A stretch of DNA of 47,865 nucleotides from Thiobacillus denitrificans (GCA_002403375.1 DHHQ01000005.1:80204-128068), one strand, 5' to 3'; shown: positions 24,729 to 33,817, counted from the stretch's first letter. The notes: generated by a model from the letters alone, not told the origin. A program made the numbers and translations.

Positions 24729-27700
24729 ATGTTCGACAAGGTCCTCATCGCCAACCGCGGCGCCATCGCCTGCCGCATCATCCGCACCCTGCGCACCATG
24801 GGCGTGAAGTCGGTCGCCGTGTATTCGGAGGCCGACCGCAACAGCCTGCACGTGCGCCTCGCCGACGAGGCGGTCGAGATCGGCCCGGCGCCGGCGGCGC
24901 AGAGCTACCTGCGCGCCGACCGGATCCTCGACGCGGCCAGGGCCACCGGCGCCCAGGCGATCCACCCCGGCTACGGCTTCCTCTCCGAGAACCCCGGCTT
25001 CGCCGAGGACTGCGCGGCCGCCGGCATCGCCTTCATCGGCCCCGGCCCGGACCAGATGCGCGCCTTCGGTCTCAAGCACACCGCGCGCGCGCTCGCCGAG
25101 ACGAACCGCGTGCCGCTGCTGCCCGGTTCCGGCCTCCTCGGCGACGCCGGCCATGCGCAGGCCGAGGCGGCGCGCATCGGCTACCCGGTGATGCTGAAGA
25201 GCACCGCCGGCGGCGGCGGCATCGGCATGCGCCTGATCTGGAGCGCCGACGAGCTGGTCGAAGCCTTCCAGTCGGTCGAGCGCCTGGCCCGCGCCAACTT
25301 CAAGGAGGCCGGCATCTTCCTCGAGAAATACGTCGAGCACGCGCGCCACATCGAGGTGCAGATCTTCGGCGACGGCCGCGGGAACGTCGTCGCGCTCGGC
25401 GAACGCGACTGTTCCGTTCAGCGACGCAACCAGAAGGTGATCGAGGAAACCCCGGCGCCCGGCCTCACCGATGCCCAGCGGTCGAGCCTGCTCGCCACTG
25501 CCGTGCGCCTCGGCGAAGCGGTCGGCTACCGTTCCGCCGGCACCGTCGAGTTCGTCTACGACACCTTGAACGGTGAATTCTATTTTCTCGAAGTGAATAC
25601 CCGCCTGCAGGTCGAGCACGGCGTCACCGAGGAGGTCACCGGCGTCGATCTGGTCGAATGGATGGTCAAGGAAGCGGCCGGCGAGCTCGATCTCGCGGGG
25701 TTCCAGGCGCATCCGCAGGGCGCGGCGATCCAGGTGCGCCTCTACGCCGAGGACCCCGGCAAGGACTTCCAGCCCGCCGCCGGCGTGCTGACCGAGGTCG
25801 TCTTTCCTGAACACGCGCGCATCGAGACCTGGGTCGAGCGCGGCAGCGAGGTCCCGCCGTTCTACGATCCGATGGTCGCCAAGCTCATCGTCAGGGGCGG
25901 CGACCGGCCCGACGCGCTGGCGAAGATGCAGCACGCGCTCGCGCAGACCCGGGTCGCCGGCATCGAGACCAACCTCGGCTACCTCGCCCAGATCGTGCGC
26001 GATGCGGTGTTCGGCGAAGGGCGCCAGACCACGCGCTATCTCAACGCCTTCCACTACCGCCCGGCGACGATCGACGTCGTCGAGCCCGGCGTGCAGTCGA
26101 GCATCCAGGACTGGCCCGGCCGCACCGGCTACTGGGACGTCGGCGTGCCGCCGTCCGGGCCGATGGACCCGCTCGCCTTCCGTCTCGCCAACCGGCTGGC
26201 AGGCAACGACGAAGGCGTGGCCGCGCTCGAACTGACGGTCGCCGGCCCCACGCTGCGCTTCAACTGCGACAGCGTGATCGCGCTCGCCGGCGCCGACATG
26301 GGCGCCGAGCTCGACGGGCGGGCTGTCGCCAACTGGGCCGCGCACGCGGTGAAAGCGGGTTCGATCCTGAAGCTCGGCGCGGTCCGGGACAGCGGCTGCC
26401 GCAGCTATCTCGCCGTGCGCGGCGGCTTCGACGTGCCCGACTATCTCGGCAGCAAGGCCACCTTCACGCTCGGCCAGTTCGGCGGCCACGCCGGACGGAC
26501 ATTGCGAGTCGGCGACGTGCTGCATGTTTCAGCGACCGACACATGTGCTGGCGAGGCGCTTCCGGATGCTCTGGTCCCGGCCTACGGCCACGCCTGGGAG
26601 ATCGGCGTCCTCTACGGCCCGCACGGCGCGCCGGATTTCTTCACCGACGCCGACATCGAGATGTTCTTCGCCACCGACTGGGAGGTGCACTACAACTCCA
26701 GCCGGACGGGGGTCAGGCTGATCGGCCCGCGCCCGCAGTGGGCGCGCAAGGACGGCGGCGAGGCGGGCCTGCACCCGTCGAACATCCACGACAACGCCTA
26801 CGCCATCGGCGCGGTCGACTTCACCGGCGACATGCCGGTGATCCTCGGACCGGACGGCCCCAGCCTCGGCGGCTTCGTCTGCCCCGCGACGATCGTGCAG
26901 GCCGAGCTGTGGAAGATGGGCCAGCTGCGTCCGGGCGACACGGTGCGCTTCAGGCGCCTCTCCCAGGGCGAGGCCGGGCGCCTGGAGGCGGCGCAGGACG
27001 CCGCCATCGCTGGCCTCGCGGCCGTCGCGCAAGCCGCTGCAGTCGGCGGCGAGCCGCTCGCCGAACCCGTTCTGCACCGCATTCCGGAAACCGACAACCC
27101 GGTCGCCGTCGTCTACCGCCGCGCCGGCGACAAGTACCTGCTGGTCGAATACGGCCCGCTGGTGCTCGACCTCGACCTGCGCTTCCGGGTGCACGCGCTG
27201 ATGGCGCATCTCGAGGGCGCCGCCGTGCCGGGCATCCTCGACCTCACGCCGGGCATCCGCTCGCTGCAGGTGCACTACGACTCGCGCGTGCTGCCGCTGG
27301 CGGAACTGATGGGCCGGCTGCTCGCCGCGGAAAAGGCGCTGCCGGCGATCGAGGACATGCGGGTGCCGACGCGCATCGTCCACCTGCCGATGTCGTGGGA
27401 CGACGCGGCCACCAAGCTGGCGATCGAGAAGTACATGCAGTCGGTGCGCAAGGACGCGCCCTGGTGCCCGTCGAACATCGAGTTCATCCGCCGCATCAAC
27501 GGGCTCGATTCGATCGAGGAGGTGAAGCGCATCGTCTTCGACGCGAGCTATCTGGTGATGGGGCTGGGCGACGTCTACCTCGGCGCGCCGGTGGCGACGC
27601 CGCTCGATCCGCGACACCGGCTGGTCACCACCAAGTACAACCCCGCGCGCACCTGGACCCCGGAGAACGCGGTCGGCATCGGCGGCGCCTATCTGTGCGT

Positions 27701-28325
27701 CTACGGCATGGAGGGCCCCGGCGGCTACCAGTTCGTCGGCCGCACCCTGCAGATGTGGAACCGCTGGCGCGAGACGCGCGAATTCACCGGCGGCAAGCCG
27801 TGGCTCTTGCGCTTCTTCGACCAGGTGCGCTTCTTCCCGGTCGACGAAGCCGAACTGCTGAAGATCCGCGAGGATTTCCCGCTCGGCCGCTACCCATTGA
27901 AGGTCGAGGAAACCACGTTCAGCCTGCGCGAGTACAACGCCTTCCTCGCCGCCAACGCCGACTCGATCGCCGCGTTCAAGGCGCGGCAGCAGGCGGCGTT
28001 CGACGCCGAGCGCGAGCGCTGGCGTCTAAGCGGCCAGGCCGAGTACGCCAGCGACCTGACGGTGGCCGAGGCGGCGCCCGACAGCGAGCTCGACCTGCCC
28101 GAGAACGGCCGCGCGCTCGCCAGCCACGTCGCCGGCAACGTGTGGAAGGTCGAGGTCGAGGCCGGCGCCGAGGTGAAGCAGGGCGACCCGCTCGTCATCG
28201 TCGAATCGATGAAGATGGAGTTCGCCGTGCTGGCGCCGTGCGACGGCCGCGTTTACAAGGTGTTCTGCCGCGAGGGCGGGCAGGTCGCCGCCGGGCAGGA
28301 CCTGCTGGTGCTGGTGGGCGAGTGA
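24729..28325 (+). CDS. Guanidine/urea carboxylase (biotin-dependent)
   Basis: The 1198-residue enzyme has three parts. A biotin carboxylase covers about residues 1-450 (KVLIANRGAIACRIIRT; GGGGIGMRL; EVNTRLQVEHGVTEEV). A carboxyltransferase of AHS2 and AHS1 halves covers about 440-1100 (DVVEPGVQSSIQDWPGRTGYWDVG; GPDGPSLGGFVCP; MEGPGGYQFVGRT). A C-terminal biotin carrier has the biotinylated lysine K1162 in ESMKMEF. The fold was described for urea carboxylase; enzymes encoded beside DUF1989 deiminases carboxylate guanidine instead. The riboswitch immediately upstream strongly favours guanidine. ATP, bicarbonate and biotinylation are required. Confidence 0.93.
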   Translation: MFDKVLIANRGAIACRIIRTLRTMGVKSVAVYSEADRNSLHVRLADEAVEIGPAPAAQSYLRADRILDAARATGAQAIHPGYGFLSENPGFAEDCAAAGIAFIGPGPDQMRAFGLKHTARALAETNRVPLLPGSGLLGDAGHAQAEAARIGYPVMLKSTAGGGGIGMRLIWSADELVEAFQSVERLARANFKEAGIFLEKYVEHARHIEVQIFGDGRGNVVALGERDCSVQRRNQKVIEETPAPGLTDAQRSSLLATAVRLGEAVGYRSAGTVEFVYDTLNGEFYFLEVNTRLQVEHGVTEEVTGVDLVEWMVKEAAGELDLAGFQAHPQGAAIQVRLYAEDPGKDFQPAAGVLTEVVFPEHARIETWVERGSEVPPFYDPMVAKLIVRGGDRPDALAKMQHALAQTRVAGIETNLGYLAQIVRDAVFGEGRQTTRYLNAFHYRPATIDVVEPGVQSSIQDWPGRTGYWDVGVPPSGPMDPLAFRLANRLAGNDEGVAALELTVAGPTLRFNCDSVIALAGADMGAELDGRAVANWAAHAVKAGSILKLGAVRDSGCRSYLAVRGGFDVPDYLGSKATFTLGQFGGHAGRTLRVGDVLHVSATDTCAGEALPDALVPAYGHAWEIGVLYGPHGAPDFFTDADIEMFFATDWEVHYNSSRTGVRLIGPRPQWARKDGGEAGLHPSNIHDNAYAIGAVDFTGDMPVILGPDGPSLGGFVCPATIVQAELWKMGQLRPGDTVRFRRLSQGEAGRLEAAQDAAIAGLAAVAQAAAVGGEPLAEPVLHRIPETDNPVAVVYRRAGDKYLLVEYGPLVLDLDLRFRVHALMAHLEGAAVPGILDLTPGIRSLQVHYDSRVLPLAELMGRLLAAEKALPAIEDMRVPTRIVHLPMSWDDAATKLAIEKYMQSVRKDAPWCPSNIEFIRRINGLDSIEEVKRIVFDASYLVMGLGDVYLGAPVATPLDPRHRLVTTKYNPARTWTPENAVGIGGAYLCVYGMEGPGGYQFVGRTLQMWNRWRETREFTGGKPWLLRFFDQVRFFPVDEAELLKIREDFPLGRYPLKVEETTFSLREYNAFLAANADSIAAFKARQQAAFDAERERWRLSGQAEYASDLTVAEAAPDSELDLPENGRALASHVAGNVWKVEVEAGAEVKQGDPLVIVESMKMEFAVLAPCDGRVYKVFCREGGQVAAGQDLLVLVGE

Positions 28326-28335
28326 GGAACGGACA

Positions 28336-30131
28336 ATGAACACATCGCTCGACATCGCCACCCTGCGCCGCCTGTACGAGACCGGCGAGCTCACGCCGCT
28401 CGAACTCGTGGAAGACCTGCTCGCCCGCATGGCGGACGCGGATGCGCACCACATCTGGATCAGCCGGCTCGACGCGAGCGCCCTCGGCGTCTACGCAAGA
28501 AACCTGGAAGGCAGGGATCCGGCGAGCCTGCCGCTCTACGGCATTCCCTTCGCGATCAAGGACAACATCGACCTCGCCGGCCTGCCGACCACCGCCGGCT
28601 GCCCGGCGTTCGCCTACACGCCGGAGCGGCACGCCACGGTCGTGCAGCGGCTGATCGACGCCGGCGCGATCCCGATCGGCAAGACCAACCTCGACCAGTT
28701 CGCCACGGGCTTGAACGGCACCCGCTCGCCCTACGGCGCGTGCCGCAACGCCTTCGACCCCGCGTTCATTTCGGGCGGCTCGAGCTCCGGATCGGCGGTC
28801 GCGGTCGCGCTCGGGCTGGCGAGCTTCTCGCTCGGCACCGACACCGCCGGCTCCGGCCGCGTGCCCGCCGCGTTCAACAACCTGGTCGGCCACAAGCCCA
28901 GCTGCGGCGCGCTGTCGACGCGCGGCGTCGTGCCGGCGTGCCGTTCGCTCGACGCGGTGTCGGTCTTCGCGCTGACCGCCGAGGACGCCGAACGCGTGCT
29001 CGCGGTCGCCGCCGGCTTCGACGCCGACGACGACTATTCGCGGCCGCTGGCGCCGCACGGCTTCGATTTCGGACGCGCCCAGCATTTCAACTTCGGCGTG
29101 CCGATGGCGAAGGACCTGGAGTTCTTCGGCAACGCCGACGCGCAACGGCTGTTCGGCGAGGGGTGGAGCGCATGCGCGCGCTCGGCGGCACGCCGGTCGC
29201 CGTCGACCTCGCGCCCTTCCTCGAGGCGGCCCGCCTGCTCTACGGCGGCCCCTGGGTCGCCGAGCGCTACCTCGCGATCCGCGACTTCTTCGACGCGCAG
29301 CCCGACAAGGTCTTTCCGCCGGTGCGCGAGATCATCGCCGGCGGGCGCGGGATCAGCGCCGCCGACACCTTCGCCCACCTCTACCGGCTGCGCGCGCTGA
29401 AGCGGGCGTGCGACGCGGTGTGGGACGCGGTCGACGTGATGCTCACGCCGACCGCCGGGACGATCTACCGGATCGACGAGATGGAAGCCGATCCGATACG
29501 CCTGAATGCGAACCTCGGCCATTACACCAACTTCATGAACCTGCTCGACCTCGCCGCCACCGCGGTGCCGGCCGGGTTCCAGGCCGACGGCCTGCCGTTC
29601 GGCGTCACGCTGGTCGCGCCGCCGCACCAGGACGCGCCGCTCCTGCACCTGGCGTCGCGCATGCAGCGTGCGCTCGGCGCGAGCCTGGGCGCCACGGGGC
29701 ACGCGTTGCCGGGCGCCGAAGCGCTCGCGCTGCTGCCGGACGGCCAGGTCAGGGTCGCGGTGGTCGGCGCCCACCTCGCGGGCCTGCCGCTCCACGGCCA
29801 GCTCGCCGAGCGCGGCGCGCGCCTCGTCGCCGACACCCGCACCGCACCGTGCTACCGGCTCTACGCGCTGCCCGACGGCAAGCGCCCGGGGCTCGTCAGG
29901 GTGGACGGCGGCGGCGCAGCGATCGCCTGCGAAGTGTGGGAGCTGCCCGCGGAAAGATTCGGTTCCTTCGTCGCCGGGATTCCCGCGCCGCTCGGCATCG
30001 GCAAGCTCGAGCTCGCCGACGGTGCGGTGGTGAACGGCTTCATCTGCGAGGGCATCGCCGTCGCCGGCGCGCGGGACATCACCGAATACGGCGGCTGGCG
30101 GGCATGGCTGGCGGCGCGCGGGGCTGCCTGA
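28336..30131 (+). pseudogene. atzF: Allophanate hydrolase, disrupted by a one-base deletion
   Basis: AtzF hydrolyses allophanate to ammonia and CO2, the last step of guanidine or urea-carboxylase catabolism. The two frames together encode about 598 residues, the normal length. They comprise an amidase-signature domain (lysine in FAIKDNIDLAG, Ser-cisSer-Ser region GGSSSGSAV) and a C-terminal domain from about residue 440 to the end. After FFGNADAQRLFGEG the reading frame breaks at a run of four G (29160-29163); five G would restore GVERMRALGGTPVAVDL. As written, the first frame stops at 29400 after 354 residues. A sequencing error in a homopolymer and a real mutation are both possible. Confidence 0.9.
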
Positions 30132-30189
30132 GCGCGGACCGCAGCGCCTCGCCGCCGGCGTGGGCCGCGTCGTCGCGCGGCGGCGTGCG

Positions 30190-32130
30190 CTATCGGGCGG
30201 CGCCCGCGCCGTCGAACTTCAGCGCCCCCTGCTTGAACGCCTTGAACGCCGTCTGGTAGTAGGCGACCGCCTCGTCGCGCAGGCGCGGATCCGCTGGCGC
30301 CGGGCTGGCGTTGCCGTCGGCGTCGATGGCGTAGGTGTCGATCCGCTGCTTCGGGCCGAGCACGACCAGCTTGTCCGCCTTCAGGTAGCCCAGCTCCTGG
30401 TAGTTGCTGATGAAGGCGCGCCGCCCGTCGTCGCCCTGCTCGAACAGCGACACGCCGAAGAAGTGGTCGTCGCCGGGCAGGCCCATCACGTCTAGCAGCG
30501 TCGGCGGAATGTCGATCTGGCTGGCCAGGCGGTCGTCGCGTCCGGGCGCGAGCAGCGCCGGCGCGTAGAGGATCAGCGGGATGTGGTAGCCGGCCACCGG
30601 CAGCCTGGTCCTGCCTGCGGCCGAGGCGCAATGGTCGGCGACGATGACGAACAGGGTGTCGTCGAACCACGGCTTGCCGCGCGCCTGGTCGATGAAGTGG
30701 CCGATCGCGTAGTCGGTGTATTTCACCGCGCCCTCGCGCTTGCCCGGCGACGGGATGTCGATGCGCCCGTCCGGGTAGGTGTACGGCCGGTGGTTGGAGG
30801 TCGTCATGATGTGCGCGAGGAAGGGCTTGCCGGCGGCGTGGGCGCGGTCGAGCTGCGCGAGACTGTTGTCGTAGAGGTATTCGTCGGCCACGCCCCAGAC
30901 GTTGCCGAAGCCGACCGATCCCTTGGGGAAGTCGGTGCGGTCGACGACGCGGTAGTCGTTGCCGGCGAAAAAGCCGTTCATGTTGTCGAAGTAGCCGTAG
31001 CCGCCGTAGAGGAACAGCGTCTCGTAGCCCTGGCGGCGCAGGATCTCGCCGACCGTCGCCAGATGCTCGTTGCCGGGCCGGCGCACGATCGCCTGGCCGG
31101 GGATCGGCGGGGTGCCGAGCGACAGCGCCTCGAGCCCGCGCACCGTGCGGGTGCCGGTGGCGTACAGGCGGGTGAACAGCAGGCCGTCGGCGGCCAGCGC
31201 GTCGAGCCGCGGCGTCAGCCCCGCCGGATTGCCGAAGCTGCCGAGAAACTTGGCGGACAGGCTTTCGACCGAAATCAGCACCACGTTCCGCGGCGCGCGC
31301 TTGAACGGCACGCGCTGCGGATCGAACGCCTCGTCCTCGTCCGCCCCGGGCTCAAGCGCCGTGGTCAGCGGCTTGCGCTCGACGCCGAGCCCGGCGAGGA
31401 CGCGGTCCGCCTGTGGCGCGGGCAGCGTCGCGTAGAAGCGCTCGTAGTCGAGCTCGTTGCGGCGGAACGCGGCGACGAAGGTCGCGAGGCCGTTGCCGGC
31501 CAGCTCGTTGGCGTAGGCGTTGCCGGAAAACTGCATGCGGTCGACGTCGGCCAGATGCCAGGCGCCCCACGGCAGGGTGAACGCCAGCGCGGCGTACAGC
31601 ACGCGCCAGCCGGCCTGCGTCGCGGGGACGCCGGTGGCGCGGATGCGCGCGCGCAGCAGCCAGGTCGGCAGCGCCGCCAGCGCGGCCACCCCGGCGAGCA
31701 GCGGCGCCACCGGATACGACTCGACGATGTTGCCGATCACCTCGTGCGTGTAGACGAGATAGTCGACCGCGATGAAGTTGAAGCGGGTCTCGAACTCCTC
31801 CCAGAACACCCATTCCGCCAGCGCGCCGAACAGCAGCAGTGCCGCCATCACGAAGAAGATCGCCAGCCGCAGCGCGCCGCGCCAGCGCGTGTTGCGCCAG
31901 CGCGCCGGCCACAGCGCGGCCCACAGCAGCATCGGCGCCAGCAGCCAGGCCAGCACCGCGAGGTCGAAGCCCAAGCCGCGCGCGAACGCGCCGGGCCACA
32001 GGGCAAGCGGCGCCTTGTCCAGGCCGGCCTGCAGCGCGACGGCGAGGCGGGTCAGGGTGGCGACGGCGAGGAATAGCAGGGCGTAGGGCAGGAAGGGCAG
32101 GGCGGCGAGGCGGGACGGATGGGATTTCAT
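30190..32130 (-). CDS. LTA synthase-like sulfatase-fold membrane protein
   Basis: The 646-residue protein has about five N-terminal membrane helices followed by a periplasmic alkaline-phosphatase-superfamily (sulfatase) domain. Motifs are NVVLISVESLSAKFLGSFG with the metal-ligand glutamate, the likely nucleophile threonine in ATGTRTVRGLEALSLG, and VADHCASAAG with metal ligands D and H. In Gram-negative bacteria such LtaS-like proteins are thought to transfer phosphoglycerol or phosphoethanolamine to periplasmic glucans or lipids; the acceptor here is unknown. The ATG at 32130 gives a standard N-terminus. A run of 19 G precedes it by about 69 bases. Confidence 0.85.
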   Translation of the reverse strand: MKSHPSRLAALPFLPYALLFLAVATLTRLAVALQAGLDKAPLALWPGAFARGLGFDLAVLAWLLAPMLLWAALWPARWRNTRWRGALRLAIFFVMAALLLFGALAEWVFWEEFETRFNFIAVDYLVYTHEVIGNIVESYPVAPLLAGVAALAALPTWLLRARIRATGVPATQAGWRVLYAALAFTLPWGAWHLADVDRMQFSGNAYANELAGNGLATFVAAFRRNELDYERFYATLPAPQADRVLAGLGVERKPLTTALEPGADEDEAFDPQRVPFKRAPRNVVLISVESLSAKFLGSFGNPAGLTPRLDALAADGLLFTRLYATGTRTVRGLEALSLGTPPIPGQAIVRRPGNEHLATVGEILRRQGYETLFLYGGYGYFDNMNGFFAGNDYRVVDRTDFPKGSVGFGNVWGVADEYLYDNSLAQLDRAHAAGKPFLAHIMTTSNHRPYTYPDGRIDIPSPGKREGAVKYTDYAIGHFIDQARGKPWFDDTLFVIVADHCASAAGRTRLPVAGYHIPLILYAPALLAPGRDDRLASQIDIPPTLLDVMGLPGDDHFFGVSLFEQGDDGRRAFISNYQELGYLKADKLVVLGPKQRIDTYAIDADGNASPAPADPRLRDEAVAYYQTAFKAFKQGALKFDGAGAAR

Positions 32131-32198
32131 GGAAGGCAAAGAAAGTTTGCGGGGCGGGTTTTTTCCAGCAGGCCGGGCCGGTGCCGCAGGCCCCACGG

Positions 32199-32217
32199 CC
32201 CCCCCCCCCCCCCCCCC
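32199..32217. repeat. Run of 19 C (19 G on the strand of the sulfatase gene)
   Basis: Nineteen consecutive C lie in the 141-base gap before the LTA-synthase-like gene, 69-87 bases upstream of its ATG. On the minus strand a TATAAT box (32228-32233) sits 10 bases before the G-run, so the run would begin close to the transcription start. Runs of this length slip readily in replication and are also frequent assembly errors. Confidence 0.85.
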
Positions 32218-32227
32218 GAGAACAACC

Positions 32228-32233
32228 ATTATA
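32228..32233 (-). promoter_or_regulatory. Candidate -10 box upstream of the sulfatase gene
   Basis: A perfect TATAAT on the minus strand, 94 bases before the ATG at 32130. No convincing -35 box is found 16-18 bases further upstream. If used, transcription starts just before the 19-G run. Confidence 0.4.
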
Positions 32234-32271
32234 AGGTCATGGGCAAGCCGTCCCTGCGGGCTGATGCCCGC

Positions 32272-32982
32272 CTAGTCGCGTTCGTGGCGGGCCGCGCTGA
32301 ACGGGCCCGGCGGCGGCCTCCCCGGGCCGCGTGTCTGGTGAGCGCCGGCGCGGCGATGCATCTCCGCCACCATGCCCCCGAACTGTCGCCGGATCTGGCG
32401 GCCGATCAGGAAATCGCCGATCAGCGGCGGCAGCCAGAAATCCGGCACGATGCGCGCGTGGTAGTCGACCCGGGTGCCTGTCTCGTCGCCCTGCACCCGC
32501 ACGCTGGCGTGGATGGCGAGGTTGCCCGCCACCGAGTCGATGGCGATCGACCCGGCGTGGCGATACGCTGCGTCCACCGTGGTGCGGATCGGAACGTTCA
32601 TGAACAGGAGGCGTGCGACGCCCTCGATCTCCACGCGCTTGCTGCCGGCTTCGGAGCGGATCACGCGGGCGGCGGAGATGTCGGGAACGAAGCGGGGCAT
32701 GTTCTCGTAGTCGGTCAGCACCGCCCACACCACGTCGTGGCCGAGCGCCAGCGCGAGCGCGGCCTCCACCTGCACCGCGCCGTCGGCCGTCCGCGCGGTG
32801 CGCACCCGGATTTCGTCGGCGCGGCCGTTGTCCGGCGTCGCGGCCAGACGCTCCCAGCTGCCGTCCGCCGCGACACCTGCCGCGCGGGCGTCCTCGTGCG
32901 GCCCGGCGCAGGCAGCCGCGCCCAGCAGCAGGGCGGCTGCCGCCGCTGCCAGCGTCGCGCGGGTCGAGGCTCTGCCGGTCAT
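32272..32982 (-). CDS. SRPBCC-family (polyketide cyclase/START-like) exported protein
   Basis: The 236-residue protein has an N-terminal hydrophobic signal region ending in LLLGAAACAG, possibly a lipobox with C28. A START/SRPBCC domain follows: VEAALALALGHDVVWAVLTDYENMPRFVPDISAARVI, then RLLFMNVPIRTTVDAAY and RVDYHARIVPDFWLPPLIGDFLIGRQIRRQFGGMVAEM. Such helix-grip domains bind hydrophobic ligands. The ligand is unknown. The ATG at 32982 follows a G-rich ribosome site. It lies 10 bases after the PEBP gene on the same strand and probably shares its transcript. Confidence 0.8.
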   Translation of the reverse strand: MTGRASTRATLAAAAAALLLGAAACAGPHEDARAAGVAADGSWERLAATPDNGRADEIRVRTARTADGAVQVEAALALALGHDVVWAVLTDYENMPRFVPDISAARVIRSEAGSKRVEIEGVARLLFMNVPIRTTVDAAYRHAGSIAIDSVAGNLAIHASVRVQGDETGTRVDYHARIVPDFWLPPLIGDFLIGRQIRRQFGGMVAEMHRRAGAHQTRGPGRPPPGPFSAARHERD

Positions 32983-32992
32983 CGCCCCGCCC

Positions 32993-33454
32993 CTAGTGGT
33001 GCTTCCTGTAGTACCCGACCAGCGTCGCCTGCGCCAGGACGTGTCCCTGCATGGCACGCTCGAGCGCCGTCTTGGTCGGCGGCTGCAGCGGGGGCAGCAC
33101 GGTGTCGAGCGCGTACAGCTTGTGGACGTAGCGGTGCCGGCCGATCGGCGGGCAGGGGCCGCCGTAGCCGGTGCGCTGCCAGTCGTTGAGGCCTTCGCGG
33201 GCGCCGGGCGGCGGCGGCGCGCCGGCGCCGAGCGCGGCCGTGGTGGGCGGCAGGTCGTACAGCACCCAGTGCACCCAGGTCATCTTCGGTGCCGCGGGGT
33301 CGGGCGCGTCGGGGTCGTCGACGATCAGCGCCAGGCTCTGCGTTGCCGCCGGCACCCCGGTCCACGCCAGCGGCGGCGAGCGGTCGCCGCCCTCGCAGGT
33401 GTACTCGCCGGGAATGTCGCCGTTGTGCGCGAATGCGCTCGAGCTCAGTTCCAT
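32993..33454 (-). CDS. YbhB/YbcL-family PEBP-like protein
   Basis: The 153-residue protein has the phosphatidylethanolamine-binding-protein fold of the YbhB type. It starts with SSAFAHNGDIPGEYTCEGGDRSPPLAW, then DDPDAPDPAAPKMTWVHWVLYDLPP and the ligand-pocket loop GGPCPPIGRHRYVHKLYALD. Eukaryotic relatives inhibit Raf kinase; the bacterial function is not settled. The ATG at 33454 has a strong AAAGGAG ribosome site, so I chose it over a start 39 bases upstream. It is divergent from hemP. Confidence 0.92.
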   Translation of the reverse strand: MELSSSAFAHNGDIPGEYTCEGGDRSPPLAWTGVPAATQSLALIVDDPDAPDPAAPKMTWVHWVLYDLPPTTAALGAGAPPPPGAREGLNDWQRTGYGGPCPPIGRHRYVHKLYALDTVLPPLQPPTKTALERAMQGHVLAQATLVGYYRKHH

Positions 33455-33601
33455 GGTCGTGCTCCTTTCAGCGGCGCAGGCCGCCCGCGCCAATGCGCGA
33501 CAGGCTGCGATCGGGACGGCAGCGAATGCCGCATGGCGCTTCGTTTCGCTTGAAATATAGCTGGCGTCCCGGCTGCAGCGTCACGACAGTCGAGATTATT
33601 G

Positions 33602-33631
33602 TTGCAAACGCGAACCATTCCCATTTAGAAT
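33602..33631 (+). promoter_or_regulatory. hemP promoter with a Fur-box-like sequence between -35 and -10
   Basis: TTGCAA (33602-33607), an 18-base spacer and TAGAAT (33626-33631) form a plausible promoter. The spacer region 33607-33625 (AACGCGAACCATTCCCATT) matches the 19-base Fur consensus AATGATAATGATTATCATT at about 12 positions, so Fur-Fe2+ would occlude polymerase. Transcription is predicted to start at about 33638, which is the A of the hemP ATG. No ribosome site is present, so the message may be leaderless. Confidence 0.55.
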
Positions 33632-33637
33632 TTAGCC

Positions 33638-33817
33638 ATGCACCAGATGCCTCCCCGCCAGACGCCCCCTGATCCGCCGCCCAAGCCGGCCGGGGGCGCC
33701 ACGCTCATCCGCTCGCGCGACTGGTTCGGCACCTCGACGGTCGTCTTCATCGAGCACGGGGGGGAGCGCTATCAGCTGCGCCAGACGCGCAGCGGCAAGC
33801 TGATCCTCACCAAATGA
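33638..33817 (+). CDS. hemP: Hemin uptake protein HemP
   Basis: The 59-residue protein has a proline-rich start and the diagnostic HemP/HmuP tail IRSRDWFGTSTVVFIEHGGERYQLRQTRSGKLILTK. In Burkholderia and rhizobia, HemP/HmuP is a small regulator required for full expression of haem-uptake genes. No TonB-dependent haem receptor lies next to it here; the following genes encode a porin and a haem peroxidase. An internal ATG at codon 4 is an alternative start. Iron control is supported by the Fur-like site upstream. Confidence 0.85.
   Translation: MHQMPPRQTPPDPPPKPAGGATLIRSRDWFGTSTVVFIEHGGERYQLRQTRSGKLILTK

Noticed and set aside
28336..30131. Programmed ribosomal frameshift in allophanate hydrolase
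   Set aside because: The site is a plain G run without a slippery heptamer of the known kind or a clear downstream pseudoknot, and the family is normally a single frame. A deletion or sequencing error is simpler.
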